A stretch of DNA of 64,000 bases from Herbiconiux sp. A18JL235 (lineage in GTDB: Bacteria; Actinomycetota; Actinomycetes; Actinomycetales; Microbacteriaceae). The notes below the pieces were generated by a model. That model was not told where the DNA came from and did no database searches. It saw only the letters and a program-made list of their open reading frames with translations. A program made the translations under genes and the position numbers. The stretch lies in the NCBI RefSeq assembly GCF_040939305.1, contig NZ_CP162511.1, positions 372,001-436,000 on the forward strand. The letters run 5' to 3'. Below, in pieces: positions 26,107-33,933 of the stretch (positions within the stretch are counted from its first letter, which is position 1; each line of letters starts with the position of its first letter).

Positions 26107-27399
26107 ATGACTGACACCGGCACGGGTGCCTACACCGCTGCATCCGAAGCATCTGCATCCGCAGAGTCCGCCCCCGAGGTGCTCTCGGGCATCCGGGTGC
26201 TGGACTGCTCCATCGCCATGGCGGGCCCCTTCGCGGCCCAGCGCCTCGGCGACCTCGGCGCCGACGTCATCAAGGTCGAGCCGCCCACCGGCGAGTGGCA
26301 GCGGCACGCGGCGGCGGGAGGCGCGACGGGCAACCGCATCAACGTCTCCTTCCTCTCGCTCAACCGGAACAAGCGCTCCATCGGCGTCGACCTCAAGTCG
26401 GCCGAGGGCAAGGAGATCCTCTACGAGCTGGTGAAGTCGGCCGACGTCTTCCTGCAGAACTACCGGCCCGGGGTCGCCGGCCGTCTCGGCGTCGACTACG
26501 AGACGCTGCGCCAGATCAACCCGTCGCTCGTCTACGTCTCGATCTCGGGCTACGGCGAAGACGGCCCCTACCGCAACCGGCCGGGGCAAGACCTGCTGCT
26601 GCAGGCGATGAGCGGGGCGATGCTCTCGGCCGGTTCGGCGGGCAACCCGCCCACCCCGGCGGGCCAGTACCTCGTCGACGCCGTCACCGCCTCCACCGCG
26701 TTCGAGGGCGTGCTCGCCGCGCTCTTCCACCGTGAGCGCACCGGAGAGGGTCAGCTCGTCACGGTGAACATGCTCGACGCCATCACCACCCTGCAGATGC
26801 AGGAGCTCTCGGTCTTCACCGTGGGCGGGGTGGGGCAGCACCGCAGCGAGCAGCCGCACGCGCACGTCTACATCCGCGCCCCCTACGGCACCTTCTCCAC
26901 GGCCGACGGGTACCTCGCCCTCGCCATGCCCGACCTGCACACGCTCGGCGAGGTGATCGGCGAGCCGAGCTTCCTCGGCATGGACACCGAGACCGACAGC
27001 TGGGCCCATCGCGACGAGATCTACCGCAAGACCGCAGAGCGCCTCACCACGCGCACCACGGCGGAATGGATGGAGGCCCTCGGCGCCGTGGGCATCTGGG
27101 CGGGGCCCGTGTACGGCTATCAAGACCTCGTCGACGACGAGCAGATCAAGCACAACGGCACCTTCATCGAGTACGAGCACCCCACCGAGGGGCTCGTCAA
27201 GACGCCCGGATTCCCGTACAAGCTCTCGGCGACGCCCGCGCGCATCGACCGCGGGGCGCCGCTCACGGGGGAGCACACGCGGGAGATCCTGGTCGAGCTC
27301 GGCTACGACCCCGCGCGGGTCGACGAGCTCGCCGCCGCGGGCGCGGTGGCGGTGCCGGCCGACGAGCCGGCGCCCGAACCTGCCGGGGAGCGTGCGTGA
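26107..27399 (+). CDS. CaiB/BaiF family III CoA-transferase (module B)
   Basis: This 430-residue enzyme closely parallels the module A copy: GIRVLDCSIAMAGPFAAQRL, LGDLGADVIKVEP, LNRNKRSIGVDLKS and VFLQNYRPGVAGRLGVDYE, with the probable catalytic Asp in QYLVDAVTASTAFEG. It adds a roughly 25-residue Ser/Ala-rich N-terminal extension and a Pro/Ala-rich tail. It probably moves CoA onto a carboxylic acid substrate. It leads module B and its TGA overlaps the GTG start of the SBP-like gene. The sugar-linked context of both copies argues against carnitine or oxalate as substrate. Confidence 0.92.
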   Translation: MTDTGTGAYTAASEASASAESAPEVLSGIRVLDCSIAMAGPFAAQRLGDLGADVIKVEPPTGEWQRHAAAGGATGNRINVSFLSLNRNKRSIGVDLKSAEGKEILYELVKSADVFLQNYRPGVAGRLGVDYETLRQINPSLVYVSISGYGEDGPYRNRPGQDLLLQAMSGAMLSAGSAGNPPTPAGQYLVDAVTASTAFEGVLAALFHRERTGEGQLVTVNMLDAITTLQMQELSVFTVGGVGQHRSEQPHAHVYIRAPYGTFSTADGYLALAMPDLHTLGEVIGEPSFLGMDTETDSWAHRDEIYRKTAERLTTRTTAEWMEALGAVGIWAGPVYGYQDLVDDEQIKHNGTFIEYEHPTEGLVKTPGFPYKLSATPARIDRGAPLTGEHTREILVELGYDPARVDELAAAGAVAVPADEPAPEPAGERA

Positions 27400-28637
27400 G
27401 CGGCTACCGCGGCATCACCTGGGACCACCCGCGGGGGCGCAACGCGCTGACCGCGGCGGCGGCAGCGGGCGCGGCGGCGGCAGCGGCCGGCTCGAACCGT
27501 GACGGCGGGGCGAGCGGTGGCGCGGCGGCCGACGGTGCCGGGGGCGAGGGCTCGCCCGCCACCCCGCCGCCCGTCGACCTCACCTGGAGCGCGCACTCCC
27601 TCGAGCACTTCGAGTCGCACCCCATCGACGAGCTGGCGCGCGAGTACGACCTCATCGTGCTCGACCACCCGCACCTCGGCGAGGCCCTCGAGCTGCACTC
27701 CCTGCAGCCGATGGATGCGGTGGTGGGCGCCGAGCGCATCGAACGCTGGTCGCGCGAGAGCGTCGGCCCCTCCTTCGACTCCTACTCGGCCGACGGCTAC
27801 CAGTGGGCGCTTCCACTCGATGCCGCCACCCAGGTCGCCGTGCACAAGCCGCGCCTGGTGCCCGTGGCCGAGCTGCCCGAGACCTGGGCCGAGGTCGAGC
27901 AGCTCTCCCGCCGGGCACCCGTCGCCCTGTCGCTCGCCGGCCCCCACGCCTTCCTCACCTTCGCCTCGCTCTGCGTGGCCTGGGGTGAGGAGCTGCCCGC
28001 GCATCCGGACTTCGGCTTCGTCTCCCGGGCCACCGCTTCCGCCGTGCTCGAGACCATGAGGTCGATCGGCTCGCGCATCCCGGCGGGCTCCGAGCGGCAG
28101 AACCCGATCGCGCTGCTGCAGCGCCTGAGCGACGGCGACGACATCGCCTACTGCCCGCTCGTCTATGGCTACGTGAACTACTCGGGTGCCGAGGTGCGGT
28201 TCGCGGATGCTCCTTCCGTCACCCCCGGCGGCCGCCGAGGCTCCACCATCGGCGGCACCGGCCTCGCCGTGAGCTCGCACGCCGAGGTGACGCCCGAGCT
28301 CGTGGCGCACATCGCGTGGCTGATGTCGCCCGAGGCGCAGCGCCGGTTCATCCCGCAGCACGACGGGCAGCCGTCGGCGCGTGCCGCCTGGGCCGACCCC
28401 GAGGTCGACGCCGCCGCGAGCGGCTTCTACTCGGGAACCCGCGCCACCCTCGAGCAGTCGTGGGTGCGCCCGCGGTACGCCGGGTACATCCCGTTCCAGA
28501 GCGAGGGGTCGGCGATCGTGCGCGACGTCGTGGTCGGCGAGATCGGCGTCGACGCGGGGATCGACCGGCTCGAGGCGGCGTTCGCGGCGTCGGTCGCGGC
28601 ATCCGTTCCCACCACCAGAGAGAAGGTCACGCGATGA
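27396..28637 (+). CDS. SBP-fold protein without signal peptide, with Ala/Gly insert (module B)
   Basis: This 413-residue homologue of the module A leaderless SBP-like protein starts at a GTG overlapping the CoA-transferase stop (GTGA). It keeps the N-terminal TWDHPRG block, YDLIVLDHPHLGEAL, YQWALPLDAATQVAV, IAYCPLVYGYVNY, GGRRGSTIGGTGLAVS and SWVRPRYAGYIPFQ. Directly after TWDHPRG comes an Ala/Gly-rich insertion of about 40 residues (about 19-57) absent from module A. There is no lipobox or export signal. It overlaps the enoyl-CoA hydratase start by ATGA, so it is made in step with CoA enzymes rather than with a transporter. Role unknown; a ligand-binding accessory or an enzyme are both possible. 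Confidence 0.85.
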   Translation: MSGYRGITWDHPRGRNALTAAAAAGAAAAAAGSNRDGGASGGAAADGAGGEGSPATPPPVDLTWSAHSLEHFESHPIDELAREYDLIVLDHPHLGEALELHSLQPMDAVVGAERIERWSRESVGPSFDSYSADGYQWALPLDAATQVAVHKPRLVPVAELPETWAEVEQLSRRAPVALSLAGPHAFLTFASLCVAWGEELPAHPDFGFVSRATASAVLETMRSIGSRIPAGSERQNPIALLQRLSDGDDIAYCPLVYGYVNYSGAEVRFADAPSVTPGGRRGSTIGGTGLAVSSHAEVTPELVAHIAWLMSPEAQRRFIPQHDGQPSARAAWADPEVDAAASGFYSGTRATLEQSWVRPRYAGYIPFQSEGSAIVRDVVVGEIGVDAGIDRLEAAFAASVAASVPTTREKVTR

Positions 28638-29428
28638 GCGAGGTCATTCCCGAGCTCGGCACCGAGGAGATCACCGCCGAGCTCGACGAGCAGGTGCTCG
28701 TCGTCACCCTCAACCGGCCGCAGAAGCTCAACTCGGTGACCCAGGAGATGTCGGATGCGCTGGTCGTGCTCGCCGAGTGGGCGAACGACAGCGACGCGGT
28801 GCGGGTCGTCGTGCTCACGGGGGCGGGGGAGCGGTCGTTCTGTGCGGGCTCCGACATCCGTCAGCTCGACAAGTACGCCACCCCGTGGGACTTCAGGAAC
28901 CGCACCGACTACTGCGACGCCCTGCGCGAGCTGCGCAAGCCCGTCATCGCCGCGGTGAACGGGTATGCGTTCGGTGGGGGGCTCGAGACGGCGATGACGT
29001 GCGACATCCGCATCGCGTCGACCACCGCCTCGTTCGCGGCGCCCGAGATCAAGCTCGGGTGGATCGGCGGCGGCGGCATGAGCACCTTCCTCGGCCACTC
29101 CATCGGGGCGAGCAACGCGGCGCTCATGCTGCTCACCGGCGACCCGATCGACGCACAGCGGGCGCTCGGCTGGGGGCTCGTGTCGGAGCTCACCGAGCCC
29201 GCCGACCTCGTGCCCCGGGCGATCGAGCTGGCCCGGGTCATCGCCTCGCGACCGCCCATCGCCGCCGAGACCGCGAAGGCCAACCTGCGCGCGGCCTACA
29301 ACCTGCCCCAGGATGCGGCGATCGCCTACGAGCGCGACCTGCAGACGGTGACCTTCGCCACCGACGACGCCGCCGAGGGCCGCGCGGCCTTCGCCGAGAA
29401 GCGCCCCGGCGTGTTCAGGCGCCGCTGA
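28634..29428 (+). CDS. enoyl-CoA hydratase/isomerase, crotonase fold (module B)
   Basis: This 264-residue crotonase has both catalytic glutamates of true hydratases: Glu118 (YAFGGGLETAMTCDIRIA) and Glu138 (FAAPEIKLGW). The oxyanion-hole backbone patches are SFCAGSDIRQ and GGG. It should add or remove water at an acyl-CoA double bond. The ATG overlaps the SBP-like stop as ATGA. It occupies the position that MaoC holds in module A, so the two hydratases may be non-homologous replacements for the same step. A hairpin repeat follows 33 bp after the stop. Confidence 0.93.
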   Translation: MSEVIPELGTEEITAELDEQVLVVTLNRPQKLNSVTQEMSDALVVLAEWANDSDAVRVVVLTGAGERSFCAGSDIRQLDKYATPWDFRNRTDYCDALRELRKPVIAAVNGYAFGGGLETAMTCDIRIASTTASFAAPEIKLGWIGGGGMSTFLGHSIGASNAALMLLTGDPIDAQRALGWGLVSELTEPADLVPRAIELARVIASRPPIAAETAKANLRAAYNLPQDAAIAYERDLQTVTFATDDAAEGRAAFAEKRPGVFRRR

Positions 29429-29461
29429 TGCGCACCTCCCGCGCCCCCTTCCGGCTCGCGT

Positions 29462-29513
29462 TGGTCGGACAGAGTGCTCCCTCGCGCGCGAATGAGAGCA
29501 CTTTGCGCGACCA
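29462..29513. repeat. CAAAGTGC-family hairpin repeat, copy 3
   Basis: Left arm TGGTCGGACAGAGTGCTC (29462-29479) pairs with 29496-29513 at 15 of 18 positions around a 16-nt loop. It fills the 157-bp gap between the hydratase and the XylX-like gene and may modulate read-through within the module B operon. Confidence 0.78.
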
Positions 29514-29585
29514 GGATGAGCGTCGCGCCACACCCGCCCGCGACCGACGCGGGCGTCGCGCCACCCCCACCCACCAGGAGACTTC

Positions 29586-30806
29586 ATGAGCACCCTCGAG
29601 ACCACTCCCGCCGCGTGGGCGGGCACCGCCGAGCAGGCTCTGCCCGCCGACCGCTACGCCGGCGCCCTCGTGGGGCGCGCGTGGATACCCGAGGTCGAGG
29701 GCCCCTCGCCGGTGCTCGTCACCCAGGAGGGCGTGTTCGACATCAGTGCGAGCTACGCGACCGTGGCGGCGCTCGCCGAGACCGCCGACCCGGCGTCGGC
29801 GGCGCGCGAGGCTGCGGCAGCAGCATCCGCCACCCGGCTCGGCTCGTTCGACGAGCTCTACGCCAACACGCCCGCCGAGGTGCGCGACCCCGCCGAGCCG
29901 TGGCTGCTCGCCCCCGTCGACCTGCAGACGCTCAAGGCCGCCGGCGTCACCTTCGCCGTCTCGATGATCGAGCGGGTGATCGAGGAGCGCGTGCGCGGCG
30001 ACATCGACGCGGCGGCACGGATGCGCGAGAGCATCCTCGCCGAGATCGGCACCGACCTCAGCGAGGTCAAGCCCGGCTCCGACGCTGCGGTCGCGCTGAA
30101 GCGCTACCTCGTCGAGCAGGGCCTCTGGAGCCAGTACCTCGAGGTGGGCATCGGCCCCGACGCCGAGATCTTCACCAAGGGCCCGACGCTCTCGGCGATG
30201 GGCCCCGCCGTGCAGGTGGGAGTTCTCTCCACCTCCTCGTGGAACAACCCCGAACCCGAGGTCGCGCTCCTCGTCGACGGCTCGGGGCGCATCGTCGGCG
30301 CCACCCTCGGCAACGACGTCAACCTGCGTGACGTCGAAGGCCGCTCCGCCCTCCTGCTGCCGAAGGCCAAGGACAACAACGCCTCCTGCGCCCTCGGCCC
30401 CCTCATCCGCCTGTTCGACGACGGCTTCGACCTCGACGCGGTGCGACGGATGCGCGTGACGCTCGAGATCGACGCGGGCGAGGGCGGCGACGGCTTCCAC
30501 CTCGACGGCAGCTCGGAGATGGCGCAGATCAGCCGCGACCCGGTCGAGCTCGTGGGCCAGCTCGTCGGCCCGCAGCACCAGTACCCCGACGGTGCCGTGC
30601 TCATGCTCGGCACCATGTTCGCGCCCATCGTCGACCGCGACGAGCCCGACCGCGGTTTCACCCACAAGACCGGCGACATCGTGCGGATCTCGGCACCCGA
30701 ACTGGGTAGTCTGGTCAATCAGGTCGAGCAGAGCGAGAGGTGCGAGCCATGGCATTTCGGGATCGGCTCGCTGATGGCGAACCTCGCCGGGAGGCGGCTG
30801 CTGTGA
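29586..30806 (+). CDS. XylX-like FAH-superfamily dehydratase (module B)
   Basis: This 406-residue paralogue of the module A protein has LLAPVDLQTLKAAGVTF, GLWSQYLEVGIGPDAEIFTK, SWNNPEPEVALLV, NDVNLRDVEGRSALLLPKAK and HQYPDGAVLMLGTMFAP, in the same order as Caulobacter XylX as I recall it. Predicted to dehydrate a 2-keto-3-deoxy sugar acid to 2-oxoglutarate semialdehyde, which the dehydrogenase at 31979 would oxidise. It starts 157 bp after the hydratase, and its TGA overlaps the GTG of the LacI gene. GguC-like function is the main alternative. Confidence 0.85.
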   Translation: MSTLETTPAAWAGTAEQALPADRYAGALVGRAWIPEVEGPSPVLVTQEGVFDISASYATVAALAETADPASAAREAAAAASATRLGSFDELYANTPAEVRDPAEPWLLAPVDLQTLKAAGVTFAVSMIERVIEERVRGDIDAAARMRESILAEIGTDLSEVKPGSDAAVALKRYLVEQGLWSQYLEVGIGPDAEIFTKGPTLSAMGPAVQVGVLSTSSWNNPEPEVALLVDGSGRIVGATLGNDVNLRDVEGRSALLLPKAKDNNASCALGPLIRLFDDGFDLDAVRRMRVTLEIDAGEGGDGFHLDGSSEMAQISRDPVELVGQLVGPQHQYPDGAVLMLGTMFAPIVDRDEPDRGFTHKTGDIVRISAPELGSLVNQVEQSERCEPWHFGIGSLMANLAGRRLL

Positions 30807-31945
30807 GCGCCGAGGGCGCGACCACCGCCCTCGCCCTGGATCGCGAGCCCGACGTCGAGACCGGGGAGGATGCGGGAGCAGTCGCCGTCACCGAACCGGG
30901 CGCGACAGGGGTGGTCGCCGCGCGCCCGTCGCGCCGCTCCACGAACACCGTGACGCTCGACGACGTCGCCCGCCACGCCCGCGTCTCGCCGCAGACCGTG
31001 TCGCGCTCCATCCGCACGCCCGAGCTCGTCTCGGAGTTCACCCTCGAGCGCGTGCGCAACTCGATCGCCGCCACCGGGTACGTGCCGAACCTCGCCGCGT
31101 CGAACCTCGCCTCCAACCGCAGCATGACAGTGGCGGCGATCATCCCCGCCATCTCGGCGTCGGTCTTCGCCGACGCGCTCCACGGCCTCGAAGAGGTGCT
31201 CTCGCCCGCGGGGTACCAGCTGTTCATCGGCTCCACCGACTACCGGCCGGGGCACGAGGAGGAGCTCGTGCGGGCCTTCCTCGGCCGCCGCCCCGACGGC
31301 ATCTTCATCGTCGGCACCGACCACTCGCCGAACGCCACCCACCTGCTGCGCGAGTCGAAGGTGCCCGTGGTCGAGGCCTGGGACCTCTCCGACGACCCCA
31401 TCGACAGCGTCGTCGGCTTCTCGAACAGCGAGTCGATCGCCGCCCTTGTGCGCTTCGCCGTGGAGCGGGGCTACCGGCACCCGACCTTCGCCGGCTCGTT
31501 CCAGACCGGCGACTTCCGAGCCCTCGCCCGGCGCACCTCGTTCGAGGAGAGCGTGCGCAAGGAGTTCCCGGGCGAAACGGTGCGCGTCGTCGACTCGGGC
31601 ACCGCGACAGTCGACTTCGAGACCGGCCGTCGGTTGCTCGACGAGACGTTGCGCGCGCATCCGGAGACCGACGTGCTCATGTTCGCGAGCGACGTGTTCG
31701 CCGCCGGTGCGGTGCTGGAGTGCGCGCGCCGGGGTATCTCGCTGCCGGGCGACATCGCCATCACCGGGTTCGGTGACTTCGAGATCGGGCGGCACCTCGT
31801 GCCCACGCTCACCACGGTGGCCGTGCCGAACCGTCAGATCGGCACGGTGGCGGGAGAGCTGCTGCTCGCCCGGATGACCCACCGCACCGTCGACACCGCC
31901 GAGATCGACCTCGGCTACTCCGTGGTCGCGCGCGAGAGCGCCTGA
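30803..31945 (+). CDS. LacI-family regulator of module B
   Basis: This 380-residue protein has an N-terminal tail of about 50 Ala/Glu-rich residues, then the helix-turn-helix VTLDDVARHARVSPQTVSRS, the hinge NLAASNLASNRSM and an effector domain ending ITGFGDFEIGRHL and DLGYSVVARESA. It is clearly related to the module A regulator. GTG at 30803 was chosen because GGGAGG is 7 nt upstream and the codon overlaps the XylX-like stop (GTGA); a longer frame from 30740 lies inside that gene. It sits inside the operon it probably controls through GTTAGCGCTGCC sites. Confidence 0.92.
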   Translation: MSAEGATTALALDREPDVETGEDAGAVAVTEPGATGVVAARPSRRSTNTVTLDDVARHARVSPQTVSRSIRTPELVSEFTLERVRNSIAATGYVPNLAASNLASNRSMTVAAIIPAISASVFADALHGLEEVLSPAGYQLFIGSTDYRPGHEEELVRAFLGRRPDGIFIVGTDHSPNATHLLRESKVPVVEAWDLSDDPIDSVVGFSNSESIAALVRFAVERGYRHPTFAGSFQTGDFRALARRTSFEESVRKEFPGETVRVVDSGTATVDFETGRRLLDETLRAHPETDVLMFASDVFAAGAVLECARRGISLPGDIAITGFGDFEIGRHLVPTLTTVAVPNRQIGTVAGELLLARMTHRTVDTAEIDLGYSVVARESA

Positions 31946-31978
31946 CCTGCCCCCACCCCCACACGAAGGATGCACCTC

Positions 31979-33502
31979 ATGCTCACCACCACCGATCCAC
32001 GCTCGGGTGTTAGCGCTGCCACCGACCTGGAGCCGACTACCGTCGAGGGCGTCGACCAGATCGCCCGCTGGGCCGCCTCCGCCGCCCACGAACTGCAGTC
32101 GCGCGGGCGCGAGTTCCGCGCCCGGCTTCTCGACGCCATGGCTGACGCCGTTGACGAGGCCCGCGACGAACTCGTCGCCGTCGCCGACTCCGAGACCGGG
32201 CTCGGGGTCGCCCGGCTCACCGGGGAGGCCGGGCGCAGCGCCTTCCAGTTCCGCTTGTTCGCCGAAGCCGTGCGGGAGGGCAGCTTCGTCGAGGCCGCCA
32301 TCGACCACGCCGGGGACACCCCGCTCGGCCCGGGCCCGGATGTGCGGCGCATGCTGGTCTCGATCGGTCCGGTTGCGGTGTTCGGGTCGAGCAACTTCCC
32401 CTTCGCCTTCTCGGTGCTCGGCGGCGACACCGCCTCGGCCATCACTGCGGGTTCGCCCGTCGTCGTGAAGGCGCACGGGTCGCATCCGCTCACCTCGAAG
32501 CTCTCGTTCGAGGTGCTGCAGCGTGCCGCGGAGACCGTCGGGGCGCCCCGGGGAACGTTCGGCATCGTCTACGGGCAGCGGGCGGGGGTGGCGCTGGTGA
32601 AGCATCCGTCGATCAAGGCGGCGGGGTTCACCGGATCGCTGGGGGCGGCGTCGGCGCTGCAGGCGGCGATCGACGAGCGGCCCGACCCCATCCCGTTCTT
32701 CGGGGAGCTCTCGAGCATCAACCCCCTCGTCATCACCCCGGGCGCCGCGGCGGCGCGCACCGCCGAGATCGCGAGCGGGTTGTTCACGTCGTTCACGGGG
32801 TCGGCCGGGCAGCTGTGCACGAAGCCCGGCATCGCGTTCGTGCCCTCTGGGGCTGCCGGTGAGGCGCTGGTCGAGCAGCTCAAGGGGCTCACGCGGGAGG
32901 CGGGGGCGCAGGTGCTGCTGAACGACCGCATCCGCGACTCGTTCGGTGAGATCTCGGCGCGGCTCGAGGCGGGGGGTGCGCCGGTGGCGGCCCAGGGCTC
33001 TGCCGACGTGCCCGACGGCGCGGGTTCGGCCGACGGGTTCTTCGTGCCGCCGACCTTGCTCGAGACGACGGCGGGGGCGCTCGACGAGACCCTCGCCGAG
33101 GAGTGCTTCGGGCCGCTCGTGGTGGTGGCCAGGTACTCGGAGCTGGAGGAGGTGCAGGAGGCGTTCGGGCGCATCCCGAAGTCGCTGACCGCGACCCTGC
33201 ACGTCGAAGACGACGAGTCCGACCTGGTCGCCTCGCTGGCGCCGACGCTCGAGGCGAGTGCGGGGCGCATCGTGTTCAACGGGTTCCCCACCGGTGTGCG
33301 GGTGACCTGGGCGCAGCAGCACGGCGGGCCGTGGCCCTCGACGAACTCGCAGCACACCTCGGTGGGCGTCACGGCGGTGCGCCGCTTCCTGCGCCCGCTC
33401 GCGTGGCAGAACGCGCCGCAGGCGGCGCTCCCCGTCGAGCTGCGCGACGCCGACCCGGGCATCCCGCGCCGCGTCGACGGCGTGCTCGTGCTGCCCGCGT
33501 AG
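31979..33502 (+). CDS. 2-oxoglutarate semialdehyde dehydrogenase-like aldehyde dehydrogenase (module B)
   Basis: This 507-residue aldehyde dehydrogenase of the KGSADH group has oxyanion Asn139 (FGSSNFPFAFS), general base Glu243 (FGELSSINP) and nucleophile Cys280 (AGQLCTKPG). It probably oxidises 2,5-dioxopentanoate from the XylX-like step to 2-oxoglutarate. ATG at 31979 is preferred because GAAGG lies 9 nt upstream; ATG at 31970 abuts the same site. It follows the LacI gene by 33 bp. Codons 11-14 spell the operator GTTAGCGCTGCC in frame, so this last gene may have its own repression point. The N-terminus is shorter than in the module A paralogue. Confidence 0.92.
   Translation: MLTTTDPRSGVSAATDLEPTTVEGVDQIARWAASAAHELQSRGREFRARLLDAMADAVDEARDELVAVADSETGLGVARLTGEAGRSAFQFRLFAEAVREGSFVEAAIDHAGDTPLGPGPDVRRMLVSIGPVAVFGSSNFPFAFSVLGGDTASAITAGSPVVVKAHGSHPLTSKLSFEVLQRAAETVGAPRGTFGIVYGQRAGVALVKHPSIKAAGFTGSLGAASALQAAIDERPDPIPFFGELSSINPLVITPGAAAARTAEIASGLFTSFTGSAGQLCTKPGIAFVPSGAAGEALVEQLKGLTREAGAQVLLNDRIRDSFGEISARLEAGGAPVAAQGSADVPDGAGSADGFFVPPTLLETTAGALDETLAEECFGPLVVVARYSELEEVQEAFGRIPKSLTATLHVEDDESDLVASLAPTLEASAGRIVFNGFPTGVRVTWAQQHGGPWPSTNSQHTSVGVTAVRRFLRPLAWQNAPQAALPVELRDADPGIPRRVDGVLVLPA
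32009..32020. promoter_or_regulatory. intragenic LacI operator in dehydrogenase codons 11-14
   Basis: GTTAGCGCTGCC is identical to the 12-bp site upstream of module B at 26051. It reads in frame as Val-Ser-Ala-Ala, using GTT and GCT, codons rarely chosen in this GC-rich sequence. This suggests the DNA sequence, not only the peptide, is under selection. A repressor here would act as a roadblock or loop partner to the upstream site. Confidence 0.6.
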
Positions 33503-33608
33503 CGCGGCGCGCGCCGCCGAGCGCCGGTGCGCGCTCCGCTGCCGCACCGCGGGCCGCCCCCCCGCGCGCCGCGTGCGGGCCGATGCGCGCGCCGCCGTGT
33601 CGCCAACC

Positions 33609-33655
33609 CGTCGCGAAGTGCCGCTTGGAGGGTGCTGAGGCGGCGTCTTGTGACG
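33609..33655. repeat. CAAAGTGC-family hairpin repeat, copy 4
   Basis: Left arm CGTCGCGAAGTGCCGC (33609-33624) faces 33640-33655. Only 11 of 16 positions are Watson-Crick, but four of the five others are G-U in RNA. It sits in the first 137-bp unit. Confidence 0.65.
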
Positions 33656-33745
33656 TGTCGATCGTGCGATCGGGGCCTGCGGGGCCGACGGGGCCGACGG
33701 CCCAGCGGGGTGCGGGCCGATGCGCGCGCCACCGTGTCGCCGACC

Positions 33746-33792
33746 CGTCACGAAGTGCCGCTTGAAGGGTGCTGAGGCGGCGTTTTGTGACG
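33746..33792. repeat. CAAAGTGC-family hairpin repeat, copy 5
   Basis: Left arm CGTCACGAAGTGCCGC (33746-33761) faces 33777-33792 with 13 of 16 Watson-Crick pairs and the remaining three G-U. It occupies the same place in the second 137-bp unit as copy 4 in the first. Confidence 0.72.
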
Positions 33793-33878
33793 TGTCGATC
33801 GTGCGGTCGGGGCCTGCTGGGCCGACGGACCCGACGGCCCAGTGGAGTGCGGCCCGCGGCGCGCGGCACTGCGGTGCC

Positions 33879-33933
33879 GACCTGTCACAAAGTGCCGCTT
33901 GGAGCGTGGTGAGGGGGCACTTTGTGACAGGTC
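33879..33933. repeat. CAAAGTGC-family hairpin repeat, copy 6
   Basis: A perfect 18-bp inverted repeat: GACCTGTCACAAAGTGCC (33879-33896) with its complement at 33916-33933 around a 19-nt loop. It is the best-paired copy in the tandem array and lies 64 bp beyond the stop of the Tat-exported protein gene. Confidence 0.85.

Noticed and set aside
15818..28637. Treating the SBP-like proteins as parts of ABC transporters
   Set aside because: No signal peptide, no lipobox and no coupled permease; both are coupled to CoA and sugar-acid enzymes.
14613..30806. Annotating the two long FAH-fold proteins as fumarylacetoacetases
   Set aside because: Length near 400 and the WSQYLEVGIGPDAEIFTK-type patches match the XylX/GguC subclass, and the KGSADH neighbours support it.
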